Assembly: GCA_037132275.1 (NCBI GenBank)
Contig: JBAXPK010000009.1
Location: forward strand, 1 to 64,000
From: JAABPW01 sp037132275
GTDB taxonomy: Bacteria; Verrucomicrobiota; Kiritimatiellia; CAIKKV01; CAITUY01
Direction of reading: 5' to 3'
Length of the DNA stretch: 64,000 nucleotides
The notes beneath the pieces are model-generated. The model worked only from the letters and a program-made list of their open reading frames with translations. It searched no databases and was not told the DNA's origin. Below, piece after piece: positions 7,201 to 16,858 of this stretch; within the stretch, counting starts at the first letter, position 1; every line of letters begins with the position of its first letter. The position numbers were made by a program, and so were the translations under genes.

Positions 7201-8490
7201 ATGAATGAAGTAACAGACAAAAACAGGGGTTCCGAGGATGATGCCGCGATTCTCAGGCATGCACGCGGCAAGTTCGCCTGCATGGCGGCTTCCTATGGGC
7301 TGGGTGTTTTCAACGATAACTTTTTCAAGCAGGCGGCATTGGTGTTGTTTGTGGCGACCGGTCACAATGAAATGCAGGGATATGCGTTGAGTGTCTTCAC
7401 ATTGCCCTTCATTTTATTTGCCGCCCCGGCGGGCTGGTGTGCGGACCGCTTTGCCAAATGTCATGTGGTGATGGCCGCCAAGTGGTTGGAATTATTGGCA
7501 ATGCTATTCGGCGCCGTGGGCATCTGTATGGGGAATTCGCCACTCATTTTCACCATGCTGTTCATCATGGGATTCCAGGCCACCCTGTTCAGCCCGGCCA
7601 TGAACGGATCCCTGCCCGACCTTTATCCGGAACGCTTTGTCACGCGTGCCAACGGGATTCTGCGAATGCTGGTGACTTTCGCGATTCTGGGGGGCGTGGC
7701 CGTGGCGGGGATGATGTTGGATCGCCAGGGACTGTACCGGGGGATTGATGCGGGCCGCTTGCTGGTGGCCGGAACGGTGGTGGCCGTGGCGATGGTGGGG
7801 GTGATGGTGAGTTACGGTGTGCCGCACCGGCCTGCCGCCAACCCGGCATTGCGGTTTCCCTGGAGTGGACCCTGGCATACCATTCAGGAACTTTTTGCCA
7901 CCCGCAAGGATCCGTTATTGGCTACCACGATATTTACAAATGTCTTTGTCTGGTTGGTCGGGTCACTGGGAATTCTGATCATCAACCCGCTGGGGATTAA
8001 CCAGTTTCACATGACCAAGACGATGACCAGTTACCTGATTGTGTGTCAGTTGGTGGGGCTTGCCGCAGGGGGAGTCATCAGCAGTCGCTTGATTCCCATT
8101 GGCCGCTGGTACCGGGTGGTCTGGCCGCTTTGTCTGGCCATGTCGCTGGTTATGGTGGCCATGGCCGGGGTGCCGATTCTGCCTGAAACCCTTCAGCGCC
8201 CGGCGCTCTTTGTGCTCATTTTCCTGCTGGGAAGTTTCGGCGGAGGGATTCTTATCCCCATGGAAAGCTTTCTGCAGATTCGCCCGCCAATCCATCGCAA
8301 AGGCGCCGTGCTGTCGGCTGTGAACTTCATTGTGTTTGCCGGAATTCTCTCGTCCGGGCTTCTCTCTAATTTCCTGAATGCGCATCTGCCGCCGACCTCT
8401 GCCTTTGGGGTGATGGGACTGGCTTCGCTCGTGATTTCCGGGGTGTTGTTTTTCTTGTTCCGGAAGCAGCAGGAAACGGTGGGGGGATGA
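7201..8490 (+). CDS. LplT-like major facilitator superfamily transporter
   Basis: A 429-residue inner-membrane protein with about twelve hydrophobic segments and an LplT-type N-terminus (YGLGVFNDNFFKQAALVL). LplT flips lysophospholipids to the cytoplasmic face for re-acylation. The stop codon overlaps the start of a PlsC-acyl-ACP synthetase gene (ATGA), the same pairing as lplT-aas in Enterobacteria, which strongly supports the assignment. The start is the ATG that follows the repeat fragment; longer reading would translate repeat sequence. No selectivity residues were checked, so the substrate is inferred from context. Confidence 0.85.
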   Translation: MNEVTDKNRGSEDDAAILRHARGKFACMAASYGLGVFNDNFFKQAALVLFVATGHNEMQGYALSVFTLPFILFAAPAGWCADRFAKCHVVMAAKWLELLAMLFGAVGICMGNSPLIFTMLFIMGFQATLFSPAMNGSLPDLYPERFVTRANGILRMLVTFAILGGVAVAGMMLDRQGLYRGIDAGRLLVAGTVVAVAMVGVMVSYGVPHRPAANPALRFPWSGPWHTIQELFATRKDPLLATTIFTNVFVWLVGSLGILIINPLGINQFHMTKTMTSYLIVCQLVGLAAGGVISSRLIPIGRWYRVVWPLCLAMSLVMVAMAGVPILPETLQRPALFVLIFLLGSFGGGILIPMESFLQIRPPIHRKGAVLSAVNFIVFAGILSSGLLSNFLNAHLPPTSAFGVMGLASLVISGVLFFLFRKQQETVGG

Positions 8491-11126
8491 GGTTGGGGGA
8501 AGAGAGCAACCGTCTGATATTTGTCTTGGTCCGAGGGCTTCTCAGGCTTCGGTATCATATTCGTGTGCAGGGACTCGATGCGATTGCGGCGCGAGGGCGG
8601 ACCGGTATTCTGTTTCTGCCGAATCATCCAGCCCTCATCGATCCGGTTATTATGATGTCACGGCTCTATCCCCGTTTCCGGCTACGGCCCCTGGCGGATC
8701 AGGATCAGGTGAACCGGCCGGGAGTTCGCTGGTTGGCTGAACAGATCAACGTCGTAACCATTCCTGATCCCGCCGTCTATGGAGGAGCCAGTCGCCAGGC
8801 GGTGGAGGAAGGCGTTGAAAAATGTATTGAGGCGCTGAAGTCGGGGAGCAACCTGTTGCTTTATCCGGCTGGTCACATTGCCCGCCAGCGGTACGAAGAC
8901 CTGGCCGGCGCCAGCGCGGTGGAGACCATTTTGGAGCGTCTCCCCGGGGTGCGTGTGGTTCTCGTGCAAACCCGCGGATTGTGGGGAAGCTCATTCAGTC
9001 GTGCCTCTGGGATGGCGCCAGCGTTGGGCAAAATATTCAAGAAGGGGATCCGGTCGCTTCTCGCCAACGGACTCTTCTTCTCGCCGCGTCGAAAGGTTGA
9101 TATCACGTTGTGCGAGCCCACCGACTTTCCCCGGACTGGTGGCCGGGCGGTGTTGAACCGGTATCTCGAGACCTTTTATAATCACGATGCCCCGCCTGCA
9201 TGGTACGTGCCTTATACCCGCTGGGAAAAGGGCGATGCCCATAAATTGCCCGAGCCGGTGCACGGGGCGACGGCCGGGGATCTCTCCGAAGTTCCGGCTG
9301 TTGTTCGGGACCAGGTGATCAAGCATCTGCGGGATCTGACAGGGCGTTCCTCGATCCAAGACGCGGATTCCCTGGCCCGGGATTTGAACCTCGACAGTCT
9401 TGCCCTGGTTGACTTGGGACTCTGGGTGGAAGCCGAGTTCGGGTTTCCGGTCAGCGATGGCGCCGGGATGGAAACGGTTGGGGATGTTCTGCTGGCTGCC
9501 CGGGGCTTTTCTGCGGCCCCCGTGAAACAGGAACTAAAACCTGTTTCCCCGTCTTGGTTCCCGGCTCAAGGTCGGAGAGGCGACATTGCGATTCCCGGAG
9601 GTGACATGCTGACTTCCGTCTTCCTCGCCCAAGCCCGTCAGGGGCTTGATCGTGTTGTGCTGGCAGACCAGACCGGCGGGGTGAAGACCTATAGGGATGT
9701 GATTACCGGGATTCTGGCGCTCAAGCCGCAGATCGAGCGATTACCCGGCGACATGGTCGGTATCATGCTCCCCGCCTCGGCGGGCGCCGGTGTGCTTTAT
9801 CTCGCCATCTTGTTTGCCGGCAAGACTCCCGTGATGGTGAACTGGACGGTAGGGGTTCGCAATATGACCCACTCCCTTGATCTTTTGGGTGTGAAGGCCG
9901 TGCTTACGGCGGGCCGCGTGGTTCAGAAAATAGAATCCCAGTCCGGCAACTTGGGGTCGCTCAAAGAGCGGTTTATGCTGGTGGAGGAACTGGCCAAGAG
10001 GATGGGAAAAGGGACCAAACTGAGGGCTTGGCTGGCGGCGCGGACGTTCTGGCGCCGGAGTTTATCTTCGGTGTCGGTTCGGGATACGGCGGTGGTTCTG
10101 TTCACGAGCGGTTCCGAGAGTCTGCCCAAGGCCGTGCCGCTGACCCATGCCAATCTTCTCGCGAATTTGCGCGACTTCACCAAAGTATTTCATTTTGCCA
10201 CGGAGGATCGCCTGATCGGCATTCTGCCCCCGTTTCATTCTTTCGGGCTGACCTGTACCCTGCTGTTGCCCTTGTGCAGCGGCATCCCGGTGGCGTATCA
10301 CCCCAATCCCACGGAAGGAGCCATGCTGGCGAGGTTGATTGAGGCGTATCGAATCACCCTGCTGGTGGGGACGCCCACGTTCCTGGGCGGGATTCTGAGG
10401 GCTGTGAAGGGGGCGGAGTTGGATTCCCTCCGTGCTGTCATAACCGGTGCCGAGAAATGCCCGGAGGCAGTCTTTGACCTGATTCATCGCCAGTGGCCGC
10501 AGCTGAAAGTCATTGAGGGCTATGGTATCACCGAGTGTTCGCCGGTCGTGTCAGCCAACGACGAAGCAAACCCGCAATCGGGCACGATTGGCAGGGCGCT
10601 TCCCTCGGTCGAGACGGCGCTGGTGGACGTGGAGACCGGGCGCCGAATCGAACCGGGTCGCCCGGGAATGCTGCTGGTGCGCGGGCCCAGTATTTTCGGG
10701 GGATATCTGAACTATGACGGCGCCTCGCCGTTTGTGGAGTTTGAGGGGAAGTCGTGGTACAGAACCGGCGACCTGGTGATGCAGCGACCGGATGGGATAC
10801 TGGTATTTTCCGGGCGGCTGAAGCGGTTCGTCAAACTGGGTGGCGAGATGATTTCGCTCCCTGCGATTGAGGAGGCGCTGGCGCGTTACTATGTGAAGCC
10901 GACCGATGAGGAGCCGGTGATTGCCGTCGAGGCGACGCCCGTTGATCTCAACCCGGAGCTGGTTCTCTTTACCATCCGGGAGTTGGATCGCGAGGAGGTC
11001 AACAACCGGATCAAGGAGGCAGGCCTGTCGCCCTTGCATAACATTCGTTTGATCCGCCGGGTCGAGAAAATTCCAGTTCTGGGCACGGGTAAAACCGACT
11101 ACCGGGCGTTGCGGGAACTTAGGTGA
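8487..11126 (+). CDS. Fused acyltransferase - acyl carrier domain - acyl-ACP synthetase (Aas-like)
   Basis: Residues 20-215 form a PlsC/LPLAT acyltransferase with the HX4D motif NHPALID (46-52). Residues about 270-345 look like an acyl carrier domain, with the phosphopantetheine serine at 304 in DLNLDSLALVDL. Residues about 375-870 form an AMP-binding ligase with the P-loop FTSGSESLPKAVP, GYGITECSPV, WYRTGDL and the hinge GRLKRFVKLGGE. Classical Aas has only the acyltransferase and ligase. Here the embedded carrier could hold the acyl group between the two catalytic sites. With the coupled LplT-like transporter, it probably re-acylates lysophospholipids. Domain roles are secure and the combined reaction is inferred. 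Confidence 0.87.
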   Translation: MRLGEESNRLIFVLVRGLLRLRYHIRVQGLDAIAARGRTGILFLPNHPALIDPVIMMSRLYPRFRLRPLADQDQVNRPGVRWLAEQINVVTIPDPAVYGGASRQAVEEGVEKCIEALKSGSNLLLYPAGHIARQRYEDLAGASAVETILERLPGVRVVLVQTRGLWGSSFSRASGMAPALGKIFKKGIRSLLANGLFFSPRRKVDITLCEPTDFPRTGGRAVLNRYLETFYNHDAPPAWYVPYTRWEKGDAHKLPEPVHGATAGDLSEVPAVVRDQVIKHLRDLTGRSSIQDADSLARDLNLDSLALVDLGLWVEAEFGFPVSDGAGMETVGDVLLAARGFSAAPVKQELKPVSPSWFPAQGRRGDIAIPGGDMLTSVFLAQARQGLDRVVLADQTGGVKTYRDVITGILALKPQIERLPGDMVGIMLPASAGAGVLYLAILFAGKTPVMVNWTVGVRNMTHSLDLLGVKAVLTAGRVVQKIESQSGNLGSLKERFMLVEELAKRMGKGTKLRAWLAARTFWRRSLSSVSVRDTAVVLFTSGSESLPKAVPLTHANLLANLRDFTKVFHFATEDRLIGILPPFHSFGLTCTLLLPLCSGIPVAYHPNPTEGAMLARLIEAYRITLLVGTPTFLGGILRAVKGAELDSLRAVITGAEKCPEAVFDLIHRQWPQLKVIEGYGITECSPVVSANDEANPQSGTIGRALPSVETALVDVETGRRIEPGRPGMLLVRGPSIFGGYLNYDGASPFVEFEGKSWYRTGDLVMQRPDGILVFSGRLKRFVKLGGEMISLPAIEEALARYYVKPTDEEPVIAVEATPVDLNPELVLFTIRELDREEVNNRIKEAGLSPLHNIRLIRRVEKIPVLGTGKTDYRALRELR

Positions 11127-11200
11127 TGCCATGGGCGGTCAGTTAATCCGCGAGCCTTCGCTCGCCATCAACATCTTTCCGGCCTGACTGTCACCGACCC

Positions 11201-12481
11201 CTACGCCGCTGATTCCGCGACCTCGTCCAGGGTTACCCGTTGTGATGTGACCATGGTTTTGGTGACGTGAAATTCGCTGATATTGCCCCGCTTCGGCACC
11301 TCGAACATGACTTCCAGCATCAGGTGCTCCAGGATCGCCCTGAGCCCGCGTGCGCCGGTGCCTTTTTTGGAGGCGATACGGGCCAACTCCTTCAATGCGG
11401 CGTCGGCGAAAGTCAACTTCACGTCTTCCATGGCCATGAGCTTCTGATATTGACGGATCATCGAGTTCTTCGGTTCCACGAGTACCCGGACCAGATCCTC
11501 CTCGGTCAGGGGGTTCAGAATGGTAACAATCGGGAGGCGGCCGACGAATTCAGGAATCAGGCCATATCGCATCAGGTCTTCCGGCTCAATACGGGCATCA
11601 ATCAGTTCCGCAGCACTTTTCTTCGCCGGCTCCCCGAAACCGAGGGTTTGTTTGTGCTTGCGACGCCGGAGAATGTCGTCCAACCCCACAAAGGCGCCGC
11701 CACAGATGAAGAGGATGTGATCGGTATTAATCTTGAGATATTCCTGTTGGGGATGCTTCCGCCCGCCGCCCGGAGGGACGCTCGCTGTTGTGCCTTCGAT
11801 GATCTTTAGCAACGCCTGCTGAACGCCTTCCCCTGAAACGTCACGCGTGATGGAGACATTTTCGGTTTTACGGGCAATCTTGTCGATCTCATCGATATAG
11901 ATAATACCGCGTTCCGCCTTGGCAACGTCCCCATTTGCCGCCTGTATCAGGCGGAGAAGCACATTCTCGACATCCTCCCCGACATAGCCCGCCTCGGTCA
12001 GGGTGGTGGCGTCGGAGATGCTGAACGGGACATCCAGGCATTTGGCAAGCGTTCGGGCGAGCAGCGTTTTCCCGGTTCCAGTCGGCCCGATCATCAGGAT
12101 ATTGCTCTTCTCAATCTCCACATCCTTGAACACCCTGTTGGCTTCGGCGTGCAACCCTTGTTGATGGCGCTTGTAGTGGTTATGAACCGCCACCGACAGG
12201 ACTTTTTTGGTCTGCTCCTGACCGATGACGTACTGATTCAGGTAGTCGTAGATTTCGTGGGGCTTGGGTATCTTTAAGAGGGGCAGCGCTTTTTCCTTCT
12301 TAGGCGCTGGCGCTGCGGCAGCGGCCTCCGGCTTACCACCCTTATCAAACATATCCTGGCAGAGCTTGGAGCAATTCTTGCAGATAAAGACACCGTCAGG
12401 CCCGGCCAATAGGTTTCCCGTCTCCGAGGGGTGCCGTCCACAGAATGAACAACAGGCTTCAGGCGTTTTGAATTTAGCCAT
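11201..12481 (-). CDS. clpX: ATP-dependent Clp protease ATP-binding subunit ClpX
   Basis: AAA+ unfoldase that feeds substrates to ClpP. The N-terminal C4 zinc-binding domain is present (CSFCGRHPSE...CKNCSKLC). Walker A is GPTGTGKT, Walker B is IIYIDEIDKI, and the sensor 2 region includes GARGLRAILE. At 426 residues it has the normal length. It lies 21 bp after clpP and converges with the aas-like gene. The GC-rich hairpin in the convergent gap (11150-11165) has no T-run. Confidence 0.98.
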   Translation of the reverse strand: MAKFKTPEACCSFCGRHPSETGNLLAGPDGVFICKNCSKLCQDMFDKGGKPEAAAAAPAPKKEKALPLLKIPKPHEIYDYLNQYVIGQEQTKKVLSVAVHNHYKRHQQGLHAEANRVFKDVEIEKSNILMIGPTGTGKTLLARTLAKCLDVPFSISDATTLTEAGYVGEDVENVLLRLIQAANGDVAKAERGIIYIDEIDKIARKTENVSITRDVSGEGVQQALLKIIEGTTASVPPGGGRKHPQQEYLKINTDHILFICGGAFVGLDDILRRRKHKQTLGFGEPAKKSAAELIDARIEPEDLMRYGLIPEFVGRLPIVTILNPLTEEDLVRVLVEPKNSMIRQYQKLMAMEDVKLTFADAALKELARIASKKGTGARGLRAILEHLMLEVMFEVPKRGNISEFHVTKTMVTSQRVTLDEVAESAA

Positions 12482-12502
12482 AGTATCCAGCTTTCTCTAT
12501 AA

Positions 12503-13126
12503 TCAGCTCTTTTTGGCGCTGGTCTTTTGGTTTTTAACCAGAACCGAATCCACCAACCCGTAGGCGCAGGCCTCTTCGGCAGACATGAAGAAATCCCGAT
12601 CGGAATCCTTGGCAATCGCCTCCAGGGATTTTCCGGTATGGAAGGCCAGGATTCCATTCAGGCGATCCCGCAGTCGCAGGATTTCCTTCGCCTGGATGCT
12701 GATGTCTGTGGCCTGGCCTTGGGCGCCCCCCCAAGGCTGATGGATCATGATGCGGGCGTTGGGCAGCGCAAAGCGCTTTCCCTTGGCGCCCGCAGTCAGC
12801 AGCACCGCGCCCATGCTGGCTGCCTGGCCAACACAATAGGTGGCCACATCGCACTTTAGAAACTGGATCGTGTCGTAAATGGCCATGCCGGCCGTGACCG
12901 AGCCGCCCGGCGAATTGACGTAGAGGCAGATATCCTTCTCGGCGTCCTCGCTCTGAAGAAAAAGCATCTGGGCGATGATCAGGTTGGCCACATCGTCGTC
13001 GATCCCGCTTCCGATAAAGATAATCCGATCCTTCAGGAGGCGTGAATATATGTCATAGGCACGTTCGCCGCGGCCTGTCTGTTCGACGACCATGGGTACC
13101 AGCATTTGATTATGGGATTGCATCAT
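12503..13126 (-). CDS. clpP: ATP-dependent Clp protease proteolytic subunit ClpP
   Basis: Serine protease subunit with the catalytic triad Ser104 (GQAASMGA), His129 (RIMIHQPWGG) and Asp178 (SDRDFFMS). At 207 residues it is full length. The gene lies between tig and clpX on the minus strand, the classical tig-clpP-clpX order for protein quality control. Confidence 0.98.
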   Translation of the reverse strand: MMQSHNQMLVPMVVEQTGRGERAYDIYSRLLKDRIIFIGSGIDDDVANLIIAQMLFLQSEDAEKDICLYVNSPGGSVTAGMAIYDTIQFLKCDVATYCVGQAASMGAVLLTAGAKGKRFALPNARIMIHQPWGGAQGQATDISIQAKEILRLRDRLNGILAFHTGKSLEAIAKDSDRDFFMSAEEACAYGLVDSVLVKNQKTSAKKS

Positions 13127-13136
13127 AAACTCCTTG

Positions 13137-14447
13137 TCATTCCGGTGTGATGGTTGCCGCGGCGTGCAGGCTGTCCACAGCCTTGTCGAGCCGCAGGTTT
13201 CGGCGCAAGCCGTCCAGGGCTTCCCGTTTCTCCAGGTCGGCTTTCAATTGTTCCGGGCTGCTCCCGGAGCGCATGGCCATCTCGGCAATCCGCTGATTCA
13301 CATCCGCCTCGGTCACGACAACCTTTTCCTCGTCCGCGATGCGGGTGAGGATGTAGTTCACCTTGACGCGGTCGGCTGAAGACTGTGCGGCGCGGTTAAA
13401 GATATCTTCACGATGCGACTCAATGTCATCCTTGCTGACGCCGCGGCGCATGTTTTCCTGGACCACGTCCTGGATGATGTGGCGCGCCTCTTCCTCGATG
13501 AGCGATTGAGGCAACTCAGTGAGCGGCGTGTGCTCCATCAGCCATTTGACGATCTCATCTTTCTGGCGCCCGATTTCAGTAAGCTCGCCCGTGGCCTGCA
13601 GATTTTCCTTCACCTTGGCGCGGAGATCGGCCAACGATTCGGCGCCGACTCCCTTGGCGAACTCATCGTTCAACTCGGGTGATTTTCGTTCCCGGATGCC
13701 GCGCGCGGTGACGGTATAAACGGCGGACTTTCCGGCGGCGGACTTGGCTCTATAATCCTCAGGAAAACTGATGGTTACTTCGCGGGTTTGTCCAATCGCG
13801 ATGCCTTCCAACTGGGCCTTGATACCCGGCAGGAACTCCGGCATGGCGTCGGAGAGTAGCACCCAGAAATCCTTGCCTTGGGCCAGTTCGGGGCGATCCG
13901 GCGCGACCTCGCTCATCGGGCGGCCATCACAGGCGCCGGCGTAGTCGATTTCCACGACATCGTCCTTCTTCGCCACACGGTCAGTGACCGCTTCAAAATG
14001 GGCGTTTCGGTCGCGCATCCCGGTCATGACCTTGTCGATATCCTCGTCCTTCACCTCCACCTTGCGGCGGGTGATGGCGATGCCCTTGCAGGGGGGCAAG
14101 GCGAACTCCGGGGTCAGATCCACGGTGACCTTGAAGGTCAGGGGTAGTTGTTTGGCCACCGTGACGTCGCTCACGTCCACCACGGCCACCGGTTTGAGGT
14201 TTTCCTGCTTGAGAGCCTCATGATAGGCCTTCGGGACGAGGCGCTCACGGGTTTCCTCAAGGGCATCCTTGGAAAATTTCTTTTCGACAATGGCGGAGGG
14301 GGCTTTCCCCTGTCGAAAACCGGGAATGCGTGCATGGGACGCGATTTCCCGGATTACTTTCTGGTATTCGACCGTCACCTGTTCCGCCGGGACTTCAATA
14401 CGCAGGGCCTTGCGGCAGGGACCAATTTGTTCAACGGCAACTTTCAT
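13137..14447 (-). CDS. tig: Trigger factor
   Basis: Ribosome-associated chaperone and peptidyl-prolyl isomerase. The N-terminal ribosome-binding domain has the signature GFRQGKAP (seen as IPGFRQGKAPSAIVEKKF). A central FKBP-like domain (about 160-245) and a helical C-terminal domain follow. At 436 residues it has the normal length. It lies 10 bp upstream of clpP and 19 bp downstream of rho, so the cluster coaE-rho-tig-clpP-clpX is probably largely co-transcribed. Confidence 0.97.
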   Translation of the reverse strand: MKVAVEQIGPCRKALRIEVPAEQVTVEYQKVIREIASHARIPGFRQGKAPSAIVEKKFSKDALEETRERLVPKAYHEALKQENLKPVAVVDVSDVTVAKQLPLTFKVTVDLTPEFALPPCKGIAITRRKVEVKDEDIDKVMTGMRDRNAHFEAVTDRVAKKDDVVEIDYAGACDGRPMSEVAPDRPELAQGKDFWVLLSDAMPEFLPGIKAQLEGIAIGQTREVTISFPEDYRAKSAAGKSAVYTVTARGIRERKSPELNDEFAKGVGAESLADLRAKVKENLQATGELTEIGRQKDEIVKWLMEHTPLTELPQSLIEEEARHIIQDVVQENMRRGVSKDDIESHREDIFNRAAQSSADRVKVNYILTRIADEEKVVVTEADVNQRIAEMAMRSGSSPEQLKADLEKREALDGLRRNLRLDKAVDSLHAAATITPE

Positions 14448-14466
14448 AAGCGTTTTGTATTCTCCT

Positions 14467-16017
14467 TTATTCTTTCATCGCCATCAGGAATTCGGCGTTA
14501 CTCTTTGTTTTCTTCAATCGGTTCACGATCAGTTCCATGGATTCCACCGCCGGAACGCCGTTGACCGCACGTCGCAAAATCCAAATCTTACTCAGCTCGT
14601 CGGGATGGATCAAGAGTTCCTCTTTGCGGGTGCCCGATTTTTCCACATTGATCGCCGGGAAAATGCGCTTGTCAACCAGGGCGCGATCCAGGCAAAGCTC
14701 CATGTTTCCGGTTCCCTTGAATTCCTCGAAGATCACCTCGTCCATGCGGCTTCCCGTGTCCACCAGGGCTGTGGCGATGATCGTCAGGCTTCCGCCGTGC
14801 TCGATGTTTCGCGCCGCGCCGAAGAAACGCTTGGGTTTGTGCAGGGCATTGGCATCCACGCCGCCCGAGAGGATCTTGCCGCTGTGCGGCTGCAGGGTGT
14901 TGTAGGCCCGGGCCAGACGCGTGATGCTGTCGAGCAGGATGCAGACATCCTTGCCGCATTCGACCATGCGCTTGGCCATTTCGATCACCATTTCGGCCAC
15001 CTGGACATGCCGCTCTGGCGGCTCGTCGAAGGTGGAACTGAGCACATGCGCCTTGGTCGTGCGCTCCATGTCGGTTACTTCCTCAGGGCGCTCATCAATC
15101 AGCAAAACGATCAGGTAGGCCTCGGGATGATTGGCTGAAATGCTGTTCGCAATCTTCTGCAGGAGAACGGTTTTTCCCGTCCGGGGCGGCGCCACGATCA
15201 GGCCGCGTTGTCCCATGCCGATGGGGGTGAAGAGATCCATGACGCGCATGGAGACCTCGCTGGGCTCCCGCTCGAGGATGAACCGGCGGTCGGGGAAAAG
15301 CGGGGTCAGGTTCTCGAAGGGAACCTTGCCCTTGGCCTTGTCGGGTTCGCCCAGGTTGATCTTGTCCACCTTGATCAGGGCGAAGAAGCGCTCCTTGTCC
15401 TTCGGGGCCCGGATCTCACCTTCCACCAGGTCGCCGGTTCGCAGGGCAAAACGGCGGATCTGGGACGGGGAGACGTAGATGTCCTCGGGGCAGGGAAGAT
15501 AGTTGTAATACGGGGATCGGAGAAATCCGAAGCCATCCGGCAGGATTTCCAGGACGCCCTTGCCATGCAAGGTGCCGCTCAGGCGGCCGTTGGCCTTCAT
15601 GATCTCAAAAATCAACTCGTGTTTCCGCAGGGCGCCGAGATCGATGAGCCCGTAGGTCTCCGCCATGAGGTGGAGTTCGGGAACCGGTTTTAACTGCAGG
15701 TCGGATAAATTCAATGATTTTGGCGTGCCCTGCTGCCGCGGAGCTGAAGGCTGTCCTGCGCCAATATCCGGCATGGGATGGCCCTCCATCGGTTGCGTGG
15801 GTGCGCCCATCGGCGGCTGGGCATCCCCGTTAGACAACATCGGTTGCTGTTCGCCCGTGGCAACCTGCCCATTGTATTCCGGAGGGGGCAGGTGTTGGGG
15901 CGGGCGATCTACCATCATGTCCGGTTTTGGGGGACGCCTGTGTTGGGGGCGTCCACCTCGGCCGCGATGTCCCCCTCGATGTTCCGGTCTGCCTGAATGA
16001 TGTTGTCTCTCGTCCAT
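14467..16017 (-). CDS. rho: Transcription termination factor Rho
   Basis: RNA-dependent ATPase helicase. After an N-terminal extension of roughly 100 residues rich in Arg, Gly, His, Pro and Gln, the Rho-N and RNA-binding domain follow (LPDGFGFLRSPYYNYLPCPEDIY). The ATPase has Walker A PPRTGKT and DERPEEV. The start at 16017 has a GGAG ribosome-binding site and lies 2 bp from the coaE stop, giving 516 residues; longer reading would run into coaE. Extended basic N-termini occur in Rho of several phyla and can add RNA contacts. Confidence 0.95.
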   Translation of the reverse strand: MDERQHHSGRPEHRGGHRGRGGRPQHRRPPKPDMMVDRPPQHLPPPEYNGQVATGEQQPMLSNGDAQPPMGAPTQPMEGHPMPDIGAGQPSAPRQQGTPKSLNLSDLQLKPVPELHLMAETYGLIDLGALRKHELIFEIMKANGRLSGTLHGKGVLEILPDGFGFLRSPYYNYLPCPEDIYVSPSQIRRFALRTGDLVEGEIRAPKDKERFFALIKVDKINLGEPDKAKGKVPFENLTPLFPDRRFILEREPSEVSMRVMDLFTPIGMGQRGLIVAPPRTGKTVLLQKIANSISANHPEAYLIVLLIDERPEEVTDMERTTKAHVLSSTFDEPPERHVQVAEMVIEMAKRMVECGKDVCILLDSITRLARAYNTLQPHSGKILSGGVDANALHKPKRFFGAARNIEHGGSLTIIATALVDTGSRMDEVIFEEFKGTGNMELCLDRALVDKRIFPAINVEKSGTRKEELLIHPDELSKIWILRRAVNGVPAVESMELIVNRLKKTKSNAEFLMAMKE

Positions 16018-16019
16018 AG

Positions 16020-16610
16020 TTAGTCTCCGCGGATTGACCGCAATACCTGGTTTACCTGCTCCTCCAGCAATGCTTTGCCGTCGCAATTATAAATAACATA
16101 GTCGGCCCGTTCCATTTTAGCCGACAGGCTCATTTGGGCTCCGATTCTGGCGTGTGCGTCCTCAGGGGAATGCCCGCGTTCCATCAGCCGGCGCAACTGA
16201 TCGGTCTCCTGGGCGGCCACGCAAATGACCACATCCCATGCCTTTTCCGCCCCGATCTCGTAAAGCAGCGGAATAATGGCGGCCACCCGGTCAGCCGTTG
16301 CCGCCTGTGCCGTGACCCATTCTTCGAGACGCCGCAGTATTGCCGGATGAGTCAGGGCGTTCAGTGTGGCCCGCTTCCCCGGGTCTTCAAAGACCAACTG
16401 ACCCAGGATCGACCGGTCAATGCCGCCATCCGGACCGATGATTCCGATCCCGAAGGCCTTCACCAACGACGTTTTGACAGAGGCATCCTGCTCCATCACC
16501 GCATGCCCGATGTCGTCGGTCTCACAAATCGGAATTCCAGCCCGCGCCATGATTTCCCCAACCAAGCTTTTTCCGCAGGCGATACCGCCGGTTAATGCAA
16601 TTTTGATCAT
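16020..16610 (-). CDS. coaE: Dephospho-CoA kinase
   Basis: Last step of coenzyme A biosynthesis, phosphorylating the ribose 3'-hydroxyl of dephospho-CoA. The Walker A motif is GGIACGKS at the N-terminus, followed by the family DDIGH and TLNALTHPAIL segments. At 196 residues it is the normal length. It is the first gene of the minus-strand coaE-rho-tig-clpP-clpX run. The 248-bp gap upstream shows no gene. Confidence 0.95.
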   Translation of the reverse strand: MIKIALTGGIACGKSLVGEIMARAGIPICETDDIGHAVMEQDASVKTSLVKAFGIGIIGPDGGIDRSILGQLVFEDPGKRATLNALTHPAILRRLEEWVTAQAATADRVAAIIPLLYEIGAEKAWDVVICVAAQETDQLRRLMERGHSPEDAHARIGAQMSLSAKMERADYVIYNCDGKALLEEQVNQVLRSIRGD

Positions 16611-16858
16611 GGTTGAGACAAGAAGGATGTGGGCAACAGCATACCTCTAGCTGCGCTGGACCGTGTTGAAATAATAGAAGGCTGAATTCAAATGGAGTAG
16701 GTTGTGCTGACACAAGGGAATCGGTTAGGATTCAGAAAAGTGTTGATGTTCTATGCTATTAGCGGGGGGCCGTCAATACAATAGTTGTGCCCAACAGTAA
16801 TTAACGCAGTCCTGTTTCCTGTTTATTACCGGCTTGCCGATGTGCTAGCATTCCGGCC

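Noticed and set aside
11150..11165. GC-rich hairpin GCGAGC-CTTC-GCTCGC between convergent aas-like and clpX genes as a bidirectional terminator
   Set aside because: No T-run on either strand, so it does not qualify as an intrinsic terminator, though it may stabilise mRNA ends.
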